From Armatimonas sp043757465 (GTDB taxonomy: Bacteria; Armatimonadota; Armatimonadia; Armatimonadales; Armatimonadaceae), in NCBI RefSeq assembly GCF_043757465.1, contig NZ_JAYVPL010000121.1, positions 1-49,985 of the forward strand: a stretch of 49,985 nt of DNA. The letters run 5' to 3'. Positions 31,833-39,822 of this stretch are shown here, piece by piece. The stretch's first letter is position 1, and each line of letters begins with the position of its first letter. The position numbers and the translations under genes were made by a program. The notes under the pieces were generated by a model, which made no database searches, had not been told where the DNA came from, and was given only the letters and a program-made list of their open reading frames with translations.

Positions 31833-32603
31833 TCAGTGGAGCGAGTCTAAATAACGCGCAATGACATCGTTGACGTCGTGACTGTCCGCAGCGACCCGGG
31901 CCTGTGCAAGCCACACGGCCCGGGTCGCTACTTTTTTGACCGCCTCCATATCGTGGCTAACCACCACAATCGTGCGCCCCTCGCGCTGGAACTCGGCGAT
32001 CTTAGCGAGGCACTTCTCCTGAAAAAGGGCGTCCCCCACCGAGAGAGTCTCATCCACGAGCACAATCTCAGGGTTTGTGTGGACGGCCACGGCAAACCCT
32101 AGACGTACAAACATCCCCGACGAGTAGGTTCGCACCGGCATGCCGTAGTACTTGGGCTCGGCAAAGTCTGCAAACGCTAGGATCGCCTCGCGACGCTCGT
32201 CCATTTCAGCGCGACTTAGCCCAAGAATCGAGCCATTGAACGTGATATTTTGCAGCCCCGTTAAATCGGGATGAAACCCAGCGCCCACTTCGAGAAGCGG
32301 CGCGAGTCGGGGATGAGTAGGGTCTGCCGATGCCGGAAAAGTCACGGTGCCGGAGTCAGGCTTCATCACATGGGCAATCAGCGAGAGCAGCGTGGACTTC
32401 CCCGAGCCATTGCGCCCCAGCAGCGCCAGCGTCTCGCCTTTCTGAATCGTGAGCGAGATGTCCTCCAGCGCGGAGACAATCTTGAACTTTGACTTGATCC
32501 CCTTCGTAAGCTGCCCGAGCTTGCCTTTGATCCCAGCATAGCCATCTTCCGGAAGTTTGAAGCGCTTGGAAACCGCCTCGATCTGGATGGCGGGAAGGCT
32601 CAT
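31833..32603 (-). CDS. ABC transporter ATPase, polysaccharide/teichoic-acid export type (Wzt/TagH-like)
   Basis: 256 aa from the ATG at 32603, which overlaps the permease stop. Walker A GRNGSGKST lies at 63-71, the signature is TYSSGMFVRLGFA, Walker B is IVLVDE, and the switch His is in VVSHDM. The SGMFVRLGFAVA signature and the KGIK/SKFKIVSALEDIS region are specific to the ABC-2 exporters of O-antigen, teichoic acid or capsule. The C-terminal carbohydrate-binding domain of some Wzt proteins is missing, so this is a short TagH/KpsT-like version. It pairs with the permease directly upstream. Confidence 0.9.
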   Translation of the reverse strand: MSLPAIQIEAVSKRFKLPEDGYAGIKGKLGQLTKGIKSKFKIVSALEDISLTIQKGETLALLGRNGSGKSTLLSLIAHVMKPDSGTVTFPASADPTHPRLAPLLEVGAGFHPDLTGLQNITFNGSILGLSRAEMDERREAILAFADFAEPKYYGMPVRTYSSGMFVRLGFAVAVHTNPEIVLVDETLSVGDALFQEKCLAKIAEFQREGRTIVVVSHDMEAVKKVATRAVWLAQARVAADSHDVNDVIARYLDSLH

Positions 32604-33502
32604 GCCTGCTCCACGAAGCGCCATTTCCGGCTATTGAAGAACGCATAACCACCAATAAATGTGGCTAAACACACCAGACAGGCAAGTGCAAAATACGGCC
32701 ACGGCACGGGTTGGTTCACGAGGAGTGCTTGTTTTAGTCCTAGTGCGCCGCTGGGCATTATTACGGGATGCAATAAGAACGCCCGGTAGCTCGTCACAAT
32801 CACAACAATCGGATTGAGTAAGAACCCCTGGTAGACCAGACCGCGCAGGGTTTCGTCGAGCTGTTGCGCGTGCTGCACCTGCTCCAGGAAGTAGATGATC
32901 GGAACCGCATAGAACAACAGATCGAGTGCCACCGCCGTGAGAAACTTGATATCTTCGAAAAAGACATTAAGTGCGGAAAGAAAGAGCGCAATTCCCCCTA
33001 TGAGTAGTGTTTGCATCACAACGAGGAGCGGCAGAAGAAGAATCTCTATTGGGGGCAATCTCACGGTGCCGTTGCGTACCCAGTTGCTCACGTAGAGCAA
33101 GAGCACAAGGGGCAGCACCACCACCACTAACGTGAGCAGAAAATGCCGCAGGTTAGCAATCGTGGTTGCCAAAGGCAAGAGCTCACGGGGGAAGTAGACC
33201 TTCCGAATCAGTGGGAGGTGCTTTGAAACCGAGTCGCCCGCATCCAAAATCCCGGTCAGAAAGTAGGTCCACGGAAAGAAAGTGGCCACGACGAAGGGAA
33301 AGTAGGAGCCGCCGCTGGTTTTGATGGGAACGATGTAGGTAAAGACCGCAGCCAGAATTAAAGCGCGAACAATAGGGTTTGCGAGTGACCAGGCCACACC
33401 GAGCTTGGAGTTTTTATAGCGGACATCTAGCTCCCGCCGGACGAGGTTACCGAGAAGTTCACGATAGCGCCAGGCTTCTCTGGCTTCTTGCAGGAGGCTC
33501 AT
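32600..33502 (-). CDS. ABC-2 type permease, polysaccharide export (Wzm/TagG-like)
   Basis: 300 aa with about six membrane helices. The N-terminal amphipathic region ELLGNLVRRELDVRYKNSKLGVAWSLANP is the KpsM/TagG/Wzm signature. Conserved later parts include FFPWTYFLTGILDAGDSVSKHLPLIRKVYFPREL and FFEDIKFL. Together with the ATPase it should form the inner-membrane exporter for a lipid-linked surface polysaccharide. The stop overlaps the ATPase start by 4 bp. No glycosyltransferase genes are in the window, so the substrate is unknown. Confidence 0.92.
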   Translation of the reverse strand: MSLLQEAREAWRYRELLGNLVRRELDVRYKNSKLGVAWSLANPIVRALILAAVFTYIVPIKTSGGSYFPFVVATFFPWTYFLTGILDAGDSVSKHLPLIRKVYFPRELLPLATTIANLRHFLLTLVVVVLPLVLLLYVSNWVRNGTVRLPPIEILLLPLLVVMQTLLIGGIALFLSALNVFFEDIKFLTAVALDLLFYAVPIIYFLEQVQHAQQLDETLRGLVYQGFLLNPIVVIVTSYRAFLLHPVIMPSGALGLKQALLVNQPVPWPYFALACLVCLATFIGGYAFFNSRKWRFVEQA

Positions 33503-33511
33503 GCCTCGCCA

Positions 33512-33724
33512 TTACTCGGCTGCGGCGCGCGCAGGGTCTTCTTCGCGAGCGGGTTCAAGAAGTTTAAGCAGATCTTGACGGTGGATAAGCACTTTACGTT
33601 TCCCGGCGACGCGAAACGCTTTGAGTTTCCCCTGACGGATGTACGAACGGATGCTGGATTGAGACAGCTGCAGGTAGTTTGCTGCCTGTTCAACTGTCAA
33701 GAGTTCCCTGTTTTCCGCATCCAT
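33512..33724 (-). CDS. Small excisionase-family (HTH_17/BldC-like) DNA-binding protein
   Basis: 70 aa from the ATG at 33724; a longer frame to 33847 would run through the promoter. A MerR-like winged helix is visible: LTVEQAANYLQLSQSSIRSYIRQGKLKAFRVAGKRKVLIHRQDLLKLL. This is the excisionase/BldC type: helix-turn-helix, then a wing ending in the R.v...R.vli....l pattern. Its stop lies 9 bp before the permease gene, so it is likely the first gene of the exporter operon and could regulate it. A full -35/-10 promoter precedes it. A role as a phage excisionase is unlikely, since no integrase is nearby. Confidence 0.82.
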   Translation of the reverse strand: MDAENRELLTVEQAANYLQLSQSSIRSYIRQGKLKAFRVAGKRKVLIHRQDLLKLLEPAREEDPARAAAE

Positions 33725-33779
33725 CGTCCTATTCGTTGCTCCTATCTGTGCACATGGATGACTGGCATCCTGTCCCGAA

Positions 33780-33808
33780 AGTATAACCCCTGCCCTTTGG
33801 AATGTCAA
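33780..33808 (-). promoter_or_regulatory. Consensus sigma-70 promoter of the HTH/exporter operon
   Basis: On the minus strand TTGACA (33803-33808) is separated by 17 bp from TATACT (33780-33785). The predicted start is near 33773, with AGGAGC then a ~49-nt leader to the ATG at 33724. It is the only promoter here with both boxes near consensus. Confidence 0.8.
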
Positions 33809-33868
33809 GCGTTTGGCAAGAAATATCAAGAGATGAAGAAGGCGCACAAAAAGAGCCAGAAAATCAGG

Positions 33869-33874
33869 TATAAA
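33869..33874 (+). promoter_or_regulatory. -10 box of nucleoside phosphorylase gene (leaderless type)
   Basis: TATAAA ends 6 nt before the ATG at 33881. No ribosome site lies between. Confidence 0.5.
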
Positions 33875-33880
33875 GTAGGC

Positions 33881-34675
33881 ATGGCAACGGTCGGTATCTT
33901 TGGGGGGTCAGGTCTCTATCAGCTCCTGACGGGTGCGGTTGAGGAGCGGTGGATCGAGACACCCTACGGCCCTCCCTCCGATAAAGTAGTTCTTGGTGAG
34001 CTGGGAGGCAGGCCGGTCGCTTTTCTTCCTCGCCATGGACGTGGGCACACCATTCCTCCGCACAAAATCAACTACCGCGCAAATCTCTGGGTCATGAAGT
34101 CGCTAGGAGTGGACGCCGTGATCGGGCCGTGCGCCGTGGGATCGCTCCAGAAGCACATAGAACCCGGTCATGTCGTGCTCTGTGATCAGTTCGTGGACCG
34201 CACCAGTGGTCGTGAGGATACGTTCTATGAAGGGCCCATCGTCACCCACGTCTCGGCAGCGGAGCCCTACTGCCCCATTCTGCGTGCGCACGCCCTTGGC
34301 GTCTGCCAGCGCCGAGGTATGGCGGTGCATGGCACGGGAACGATGGTGGTGGTCAATGGCCCACGCTTCTCGACCAAAGCGGAGTCGCGCTGGTACACCC
34401 AGATGGGCTGGGATATTATCGGCATGACCCAGTACCCCGAAGCCTATCTCGCACGGGAGCTAGAGCTTCCCTATATCAACATCTCTCTGGTGACGGACTA
34501 CGACGCGGGCCTGGTCAGCGAGGGGGCTGAGGCAGTTACCCACGAAGCGGTGCTCGAAGTCTTTGCGGCCAATATCGAGAACCTGCGCGGGCTTCTCGCC
34601 GAGCTGGTCGAGACGCTCCCCGAGACAAGCGCCAGCCCCGCAAAAACAGCGCTCACGGGGGCCCGACTTGCGTAA
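33881..34675 (+). CDS. mtnP: S-methyl-5'-thioadenosine phosphorylase / purine nucleoside phosphorylase
   Basis: 264 aa from the ATG at 33881; the frame continues upstream but overlaps the divergent gene. It phosphorolyses thioadenosine or purine nucleosides to base and sugar-1-phosphate. Hallmarks are GIFGGSGLY, the phosphate site RHGRGHTIPPHKINYRAN, GPRFSTKAES, MTQYPEAYLAREL and VTDYDAG. The Asp pair in TDYD favours adenine-type substrates (MTA) over 6-oxopurines. A nucleoside-type transporter lies at 9952-11418, but no methionine salvage genes adjoin. The 3' end overlaps the sigma gene by 8 bp. Confidence 0.85.
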   Translation: MATVGIFGGSGLYQLLTGAVEERWIETPYGPPSDKVVLGELGGRPVAFLPRHGRGHTIPPHKINYRANLWVMKSLGVDAVIGPCAVGSLQKHIEPGHVVLCDQFVDRTSGREDTFYEGPIVTHVSAAEPYCPILRAHALGVCQRRGMAVHGTGTMVVVNGPRFSTKAESRWYTQMGWDIIGMTQYPEAYLARELELPYINISLVTDYDAGLVSEGAEAVTHEAVLEVFAANIENLRGLLAELVETLPETSASPAKTALTGARLA

Positions 34676-35231
34676 ACAAACTCCCCAGGAGCTCTTTCAG
34701 GAGCAGATGTTTCCGCACCTAGACACTCTCTATCGTGCAGCGCATTCCATGACACGCAACTCCCAGGATGCGGACGATCTGGTACAGGATACCTTTGTGC
34801 GTGCTTTCCAGTTCATTGATAAATTTCATGTGGGAACTAATGCGCGGGCCTGGCTGTTCCGCATCATGACGAATCTGTTTATCAACCGCTACCGACGTGC
34901 AAAGCGTGAACCAGAGAAAACATCCTTTGACGAGATGGAAGATTTTTATCTTTATAATCGTCTACAAGATGCCTATATATCAGGGACATCCGAGTCTCCC
35001 GAAGCGGCGGTGATGGGCAAAGTTGAAGCGGAAGCCATTCAGGATGCCATCTCGCGCCTTCCCGAGGAGTACAGGGACACTGTGATCCTAGCGGACTTGA
35101 ATGAGCTGTCGTACTTAGAGATCAGCGAGATTCTGGAGGTACCGATTGGAACGGTACGCTCCCGGCTCTCTCGCGGGCGGCGGCTAGTGCAGCGCGCACT
35201 TTGGGCTTTTACAGAAGAGAACCCGCGCTAG
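34668..35231 (+). CDS. ECF sigma factor, SigR/SigH-like
   Basis: 187 aa from an inferred TTG start at 34668, overlapping the phosphorylase stop. Upstream frame to 34563 lies inside the phosphorylase gene. Region 2 is LDTLYRAAHSMTRNSQDADDLVQDTFVRAF with LFRIMTNLFINRYR. Region 4 is AISRLPEEYRDTVILADLNELSYLEISEILEVPIGTVRSRLSRGRR. The pairing with a small zinc anti-sigma 14 bp downstream mirrors SigR-RsrA thiol-stress pairs. That role is inference from arrangement. Confidence 0.9.
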   Translation: MRKQTPQELFQEQMFPHLDTLYRAAHSMTRNSQDADDLVQDTFVRAFQFIDKFHVGTNARAWLFRIMTNLFINRYRRAKREPEKTSFDEMEDFYLYNRLQDAYISGTSESPEAAVMGKVEAEAIQDAISRLPEEYRDTVILADLNELSYLEISEILEVPIGTVRSRLSRGRRLVQRALWAFTEENPR

Positions 35232-35245
35232 GAATCGTGAAATCT

Positions 35246-35506
35246 ATGGATAAGACTCAGACAGAGTCACTCGAATTTAATCAGTGTCAGAAAGCCGTCC
35301 AGCAGCTCAACGACTTTCTCAGCCACGAGCTCCAGCCCGAGGAGGAGGAGCTTGTTAAAAAGCACTTGCTTGAATGCAACGGCTGTTTTGAGAAATTTCG
35401 ATTTGAAGTAGCACTTCTACGGACACTTCGGGAGAAGGTCGGCCAGGTACAAGCCCCGGATGGCCTTCGTCAGCGCATCCTGGGGCTACTCTCTAAATCC
35501 AGCTAA
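35246..35506 (+). CDS. Zinc-binding anti-sigma factor (RsrA/ZAS-like)
   Basis: 86 aa from the ATG at 35246. Contains an N-terminal Cys (C11), then the HxxxCxxC zinc motif HLLECNGC, followed by a Phe-rich helix and a C-terminal APDGLRQRILGLL typical of RsrA-like anti-sigma proteins. No membrane segment, so it is a cytosolic sensor. In RsrA, oxidation of the cysteines releases the sigma factor. The stop overlaps by 4 bp the stop of the convergent cupin gene. Confidence 0.85.
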   Translation: MDKTQTESLEFNQCQKAVQQLNDFLSHELQPEEEELVKKHLLECNGCFEKFRFEVALLRTLREKVGQVQAPDGLRQRILGLLSKSS

Positions 35507-35883
35507 GGCTTATTCGTGCCCTCGCGACCGTACGCGTCTTGGAGACGCACGACATCGTCCAGATGTGGGGTCGAGACCTCCAACACGTCGGAGTCCTCGA
35601 TGGCCTCAATTGTGTGAATCTCCAGCGGACGGTTGCGCCACTGGTGCCCCTCAGCGATCTCCGTTACCGTGAGCGTGTCAATTGTCGCGCCTTTGGTGAG
35701 CTTCATCCGGCCTTTGAGTAAATAACTCGTCTCGTCTTTAAAGTCGTGGTACTGCAAGCTGAGCTTTTGCCCGGCATTGACATGAATGATCTTGCCCACG
35801 TAGATATCCGTCCAGGCGTACCAGATCTCGTAGCCCCAGGGTTTTTCGACCCGTACTGGGAGGTCTTCAGGTTTAATGTCCAT
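35503..35883 (-). CDS. Cupin-domain protein, mannose-6-phosphate isomerase-like
   Basis: 126 aa, one cupin. VEKPWGYEIWYAWTDIYVGKIIHV and SLQYHDFKDETSYLLKGRMKLTKG carry the first cupin motif. GHQWRNRPLEIHTIEAIEDSDVLEVSTPHLDDVVRL carries the second. The motif pattern (PWG.E..., Q.H..r.E...) is that of type II phosphomannose isomerase / sugar-nucleotide cupins with a metal site of His, Glu and His. The protein is shorter than full isomerases, so the enzyme activity is uncertain. TACAAT lies 8 nt before the ATG. It diverges from a kinase-like gene. Confidence 0.82.
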   Translation of the reverse strand: MDIKPEDLPVRVEKPWGYEIWYAWTDIYVGKIIHVNAGQKLSLQYHDFKDETSYLLKGRMKLTKGATIDTLTVTEIAEGHQWRNRPLEIHTIEAIEDSDVLEVSTPHLDDVVRLQDAYGREGTNKP

Positions 35884-35891
35884 ACAACCCT

Positions 35892-35897
35892 ATTGTA
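35892..35897 (-). promoter_or_regulatory. -10 box of cupin gene (leaderless type)
   Basis: TACAAT on the minus strand ends 8 nt before the ATG at 35883. Confidence 0.6.
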
Positions 35898-35935
35898 CGG
35901 CAGGAAACACCTCGCTTCACAGAGAACCAGGTGCT

Positions 35936-36691
35936 GTGTTCTCTGATCGCATTATCACTCTGGGGCCGCTTGCCTTCCAAGGAGAAAACGCGACTGTGTA
36001 CCGCGTGGTTACGCAGAGCGGCCGGCAGCTCATCCAAAAATTTGGAGCAGCCTCCCGTGAGGGGGAGATTGTGCGTGCGCTAGAAACCTACCAGCCGCTT
36101 GTTCCCGAGTTTCTCGGCGAAGCAGACGGCGCTCTGTACTTCTCCGAGCTGCCCGGCATCAATTTAGCGGAGATGTTCGAACAGGCTCCCGAGCGCCGCG
36201 TCGCACTGGCGGAGGCTTTTGGCAGAGCACTGAAAATGATTCACGCCTGGGAGCCGCCTCTGGAGAAGCCCGATAGGCCGTGGCTCTCCGAGGCTCTCGT
36301 ACGCATCCGGGCGACGGCGGAGAAACACCCGTGGGAGAGTATCGCGCTGAGCTACACGCCCTTTGCGGGTGAGAGCTACGCGGATGTCGCCGACTGGATT
36401 GAGCACGAAAGCCCCTCGATTGCCCCGCAGCGTAGCTTCTGCCACGGCGATGCGTGCCTGCCGAATTTCATGGTCGAAGCGGGTACTATCACTGGGGTGG
36501 TGGACTGGGGCGACGGTGGCTGGGCGGATCCGCGCTACGATCTGGCGACGGCGCTCTGGAGCCTGCGGCGCAATAGTAACGGTGATCCCAAGACACCACG
36601 CTACCAGGAAGCATTTCTCAGTGGCTACGGCTGGCATCGCGGTGTGGCAGGCCTAAGGTTTTTCGAGGCGCTCTACACCCTTGGGGGATAA
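35936..36691 (+). CDS. Aminoglycoside phosphotransferase-like kinase (APH/HSK2 fold)
   Basis: 251 aa if started at GTG 35936; the frame is open from ATG 35876, but that part overlaps the divergent cupin gene and its promoter. The kinase-like fold is shown by the ATP-side strand IQKFGAASREGEIVRALE, the catalytic loop FCHGDACLPNFMV (His-Gly-Asp...Asn) and the metal motif VVDWGDGGWADPRYDLATAL. The fold covers aminoglycoside, homoserine, choline and related small-molecule kinases; the substrate is unknown. A resistance role is not implied. The stop lies 6 bp before the PhyH gene start. Confidence 0.8.
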   Translation: MFSDRIITLGPLAFQGENATVYRVVTQSGRQLIQKFGAASREGEIVRALETYQPLVPEFLGEADGALYFSELPGINLAEMFEQAPERRVALAEAFGRALKMIHAWEPPLEKPDRPWLSEALVRIRATAEKHPWESIALSYTPFAGESYADVADWIEHESPSIAPQRSFCHGDACLPNFMVEAGTITGVVDWGDGGWADPRYDLATALWSLRRNSNGDPKTPRYQEAFLSGYGWHRGVAGLRFFEALYTLGG

Positions 36692-36697
36692 TATCTT

Positions 36698-37549
36698 ATG
36701 AGCTGGATAGACCAAGATTTTTTTGATGCCAATGGCTATGTCGTCGTAAAGAACGTCGTTCCCAAGGCACTCTGCGACGCCGTGATCGCAGCGGAGTATG
36801 CCTTTCTGGGCTTCTCTCCCGACACTCCCGAGAGCTGGTACCAGCTGCCTCTCCAGCGTGGGGGGATGATTGAGCTTTACCAGCACCAGGCGCTCTGGGA
36901 CACGCGTCAGCACCCGAGCGTCCACGAAGTCTTCTCGGAGATTTACGGCACGGAGAAGCTCTGGGTGAGCATTGACCGCGCTAACTTCAACCCACCGGTT
37001 CACCCTGCCCACCCTGAGTATGATCATCCGGGCATGATCCACTGGGACATTGACCCGCAGGCGGCGCACACCGCGCCGTGTCGTGTTCAGGGTGTGCTCT
37101 ACCTCTCGGACACGCCCGCGGAGCGCGGTGGATTTTGCTGCGCCCCGGGCCACCACAAGCTCATCGAGCGCTGGGCAGCCACGCGTGAGAAAATCCCCGG
37201 TGCACCTGAAGAGGGCAAGCGCACACCAAAAGACAAGGGCGAGATTACCGTGGTACCTATTGTAGCCGAGGCGGGAGATTTTGTGATCTGGAGCACACGC
37301 CTGCTGCACGGCAACGGTCGCAATCTCTCAGATCAGCCGCGCCTGGCACAGTACATCACGATGTCTCCGGAGCGTTATCATACGGACGAAGCGGAGCGTA
37401 TGAGCCGTATTACCCGCTGGCAGGAGCGCCGCAACCCCGATGCCTTCTGGGCACCCGGCGACCCACGCGGCTGGGAGCAGGAACAGGGAACAACCGCAAC
37501 ACTCACGAAGCTAGGAAAAAAGCTCCTGGGCCTAGAGCCCTGGAATTAG
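36698..37549 (+). CDS. Phytanoyl-CoA dioxygenase (PhyH) family protein
   Basis: 283 aa cytoplasmic Fe(II)/2-oxoglutarate oxygenase. The iron facial triad is H115 and D117 in IHWDID and H204 in LLHGNGRN; R215 (QPRLAQYI) is in the place of the 2-oxoglutarate-binding arginine. The N-terminus FFDANGYVVVKNVVP is typical of PhyH proteins, which hydroxylate small molecules or lipids. It directly precedes a dipeptide epimerase gene (6 bp) and follows the kinase-like gene, so a shared pathway is plausible but unknown. Confidence 0.88.
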   Translation: MSWIDQDFFDANGYVVVKNVVPKALCDAVIAAEYAFLGFSPDTPESWYQLPLQRGGMIELYQHQALWDTRQHPSVHEVFSEIYGTEKLWVSIDRANFNPPVHPAHPEYDHPGMIHWDIDPQAAHTAPCRVQGVLYLSDTPAERGGFCCAPGHHKLIERWAATREKIPGAPEEGKRTPKDKGEITVVPIVAEAGDFVIWSTRLLHGNGRNLSDQPRLAQYITMSPERYHTDEAERMSRITRWQERRNPDAFWAPGDPRGWEQEQGTTATLTKLGKKLLGLEPWN

Positions 37550-37555
37550 CACCTT

Positions 37556-38629
37556 ATGATAATAACCTCGGAGCGCCTGCCGCTCGAAAAAATCACGCCG
37601 CTGCGCATCAGCCGGGGCACCAGTAGTAGCAGTATCAATTTATTTGTCACTGTCGAGTACGAGGGCATTTATGGGTTTGGTGAGCTAGCCCCCAATAGTG
37701 TCAGCGGTGATACAGCGGAGACAGGCGAGGCTGACCTTGAGACACTGCGTCCCGTCCTGAACACTATGGCTCCCTGGGAGCTAGACAGGGTTGAGGGGGC
37801 GCTCCGTGCGTTGATCTCTTCGGCAAGTGGCATGGAGGGAGTCGGGAGCGGCGGTGCAGTGAAAGCCGCTATTGAGATGGCCTGCCACGACTGGCTGGGG
37901 AAAAAGTTAGGCGTGCCAATCTGGAAGCTACTGGGCCTAGATCGCTCGCGTATTGTCGAGACATCGGTGACCGTAGGAATCCAGTCCCCCACCGAAGCTG
38001 CCACGCAGACCCGCGACTGGCACACACGCACAGGCGCTCGGGTGCTGAAGATCAAGCTCGGCAGCACGAAAGGCATCGAGGCCGATCAGGCGATGTTTGT
38101 TGCGATCCAAGAGGCAGCGCAGACGTTTTCGAGACCGGCGATCTTTCGGGTGGATGCCAACGGCGGCTGGAGTGTCCCCGATGCCCAGAAAATGATCCCC
38201 TGGCTTGCCGCGCGGGGCGTCGAGTATGTCGAGCAGCCGCTGGAGCAAGGCAACGAGGACGGCCTCTCCGCGCTACGGCCCGCCACCATCCCCCTATTTT
38301 TAGACGAGACTATCCGCGTCGCCGCCGATGTTCCTAAAGTGGCAGGCATGATTGACGGGGTGAACGTGAAGCTCATGAAGTGCGGTGGTCTGCGCGAGGC
38401 ACTTAGAATTATTGCGGTGGCAAAGGCGCACGGCCTCAAGACCATGCTCGGCTGCATGGGCGAGACCAGCCTCGCAATCACGGCGGGCGCACAGATCGGA
38501 GCCGCCTTCGATCACTTGGATTTAGACAGCCACTTAAACCTCAAGAACGACCCGTTTATCGGGGCCGACTGGCACGAGGGAAAAGTCATCCCCCGCGATA
38601 GCCCGGGGCTGGGAGTAGCACAACGGTGA
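37556..38629 (+). CDS. Dipeptide epimerase (L-Ala-D/L-Glu epimerase), enolase superfamily
   Basis: 357 aa. Acid/base lysines are K165 and K167 in VLKIKLG and K272 in VKLMKCGG. Metal ligands are D200 (RVDANGGW), E226 (VEQPL) and D250 (LDET). A C-terminal DLDSH segment is present as in L-Ala-D/L-Glu epimerases, and the capping domain GFGELAPN at the N-terminus is complete. It epimerises the second residue of dipeptides, usually in murein-peptide recycling. The homologous DgcA works with a DUF1611 protein on N-acetyl-glutamate; such a DUF1611 gene lies at 40653-41741. A 19-bp tandem repeat follows. Confidence 0.9.
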   Translation: MIITSERLPLEKITPLRISRGTSSSSINLFVTVEYEGIYGFGELAPNSVSGDTAETGEADLETLRPVLNTMAPWELDRVEGALRALISSASGMEGVGSGGAVKAAIEMACHDWLGKKLGVPIWKLLGLDRSRIVETSVTVGIQSPTEAATQTRDWHTRTGARVLKIKLGSTKGIEADQAMFVAIQEAAQTFSRPAIFRVDANGGWSVPDAQKMIPWLAARGVEYVEQPLEQGNEDGLSALRPATIPLFLDETIRVAADVPKVAGMIDGVNVKLMKCGGLREALRIIAVAKAHGLKTMLGCMGETSLAITAGAQIGAAFDHLDLDSHLNLKNDPFIGADWHEGKVIPRDSPGLGVAQR

Positions 38630-38630
38630 C

Positions 38631-38668
38631 GTAACAGTGCTCACACCTAGTAACAGTGCTCACACCTA
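38631..38668. repeat. Two 19-bp tandem repeats
   Basis: GTAACAGTGCTCACACCTA occurs twice head to tail directly after the epimerase stop codon. No hairpin or coding role is visible. Confidence 0.85.
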
Positions 38669-38717
38669 GCAAAAATGCCGATACAGCAGTTCTTAAGCCC
38701 CCCCGAAAATTGCTGTT

Positions 38718-39815
38718 ATGACACAGGAACAACAAGCCAGGCTCCAGCGACTTTTTTTATTGTTACTGCTTGCTCTCGCCTCCGCGACGGCTTGTCCCGC
38801 AGAGGAGGTAGAACCAGAGCCAATGGCACGTGCATGGAAAATCCTCAAGAAGCGGGATTGGTTTATCCAGCGCATGACTGCGACCCCCAGAACGGCACAG
38901 CTTTGTTGCGATAACCAGGGAGTTCCTCTGCGTGGTGCAAAGTCACCGCTTATCCTGGTAGCCCGCTCACACTTGATCCTTACTTTGCCCCAGTGTATCG
39001 CCTCCAATCTGCCCGAGGTCTCGGTGCAGATCGGTGATGGTGAACCGCTGCCAGCCGTGTGGCAAAAGACATCGAATATTCCCAGTCTGGAAGTCACTCT
39101 ACCGGAGACGGTTCAGAGTGGTGCGCTTGTCGTGTCGGGGGCGGGCAAAGTTCTGTGGCAGCACTATGCCTATATCACCCACGCGCTGCCGCTCGCGCCG
39201 CAGGTTCCGGCCTGGCGCGGGGTGCTCGATGATGCCTGCCGCTGGGCAAAGGGAGCGTACACTCCCAAGGAGATTATTGCCAAGCTCACCCACGGGCTTT
39301 TTACAAGCGGTCGGTTCGTCTATCCAGCCAATGATCCGACGAAGAGGGCAACCTTTGTTAAGCGTAACACATTTGCCCTGAAGAATTTTTTGAGTGAGGA
39401 GGGGCCACGCGTCGGCAACTGCGTAGACATCTCCGACTATTTGGTGATCTGTGCCGCCGCCCTAGGAGTCCCGCTGCGGCTGGTTCAACTGACAGACTCC
39501 CAGAACCGCCTGCTGGTCACCAACCCGATCTGCCCCATCGGCTGGGACGCCTCCGACCCAGAGAGCTACCAAAGCGTGCGCTGCACGATGCACCAAGTCG
39601 CCTACCTCCCCGGGGAAAACCGCCTCTTCGACGCGTGTTTTTTCTCGCCTCGCACGGGCAGCTCCACACGCAACCCCGTTCCCACTTTTAGCTGGGATGC
39701 AGCCCAGATACAGAACTACTGGCAGTCTGAAGACACAACTCGAGGTTTCGTGAGCCGACCTCACCAGAGCGTCCCCCTCGCCCTGCTCTCCGCAAAAGTA
39801 CCGGCGGTGGAGTAG
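38718..39815 (+). CDS. Secreted transglutaminase-like protein
   Basis: 365 aa. N-terminal signal peptide: a polar MTQEQQARLQR start, a Leu-rich core and cleavage near ATAC (possible but weak lipobox, Cys26). The C-terminal half has a papain/transglutaminase-like triad: C235 in GNCVDISDYLVICAAALGVP, H292 in TMHQVAYLP and D305 in NRLFDACFF. This is the usual C-H-D order and spacing. Bacterial members cleave or crosslink peptides outside the cell. The middle (60-150) looks like a beta domain. The stop is 7 bp from the convergent DUF4397 gene. Confidence 0.78.
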   Translation: MTQEQQARLQRLFLLLLLALASATACPAEEVEPEPMARAWKILKKRDWFIQRMTATPRTAQLCCDNQGVPLRGAKSPLILVARSHLILTLPQCIASNLPEVSVQIGDGEPLPAVWQKTSNIPSLEVTLPETVQSGALVVSGAGKVLWQHYAYITHALPLAPQVPAWRGVLDDACRWAKGAYTPKEIIAKLTHGLFTSGRFVYPANDPTKRATFVKRNTFALKNFLSEEGPRVGNCVDISDYLVICAAALGVPLRLVQLTDSQNRLLVTNPICPIGWDASDPESYQSVRCTMHQVAYLPGENRLFDACFFSPRTGSSTRNPVPTFSWDAAQIQNYWQSEDTTRGFVSRPHQSVPLALLSAKVPAVE

Positions 39816-39822
39816 CCGGGTG

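Noticed and set aside
33725..33847. Upstream extension of the HTH protein
   Set aside because: It would read through a consensus TTGACA-17-TATACT promoter.
35936..36691. Antibiotic-resistance reading of the phosphotransferase-like gene
   Set aside because: The fold is shared by many metabolic kinases and the neighbours are metabolic; nothing points to drug resistance.
38631..38668. Possible attachment site or CRISPR fragment
   Set aside because: Only two head-to-tail 19-bp copies, no integrase or spacers nearby.
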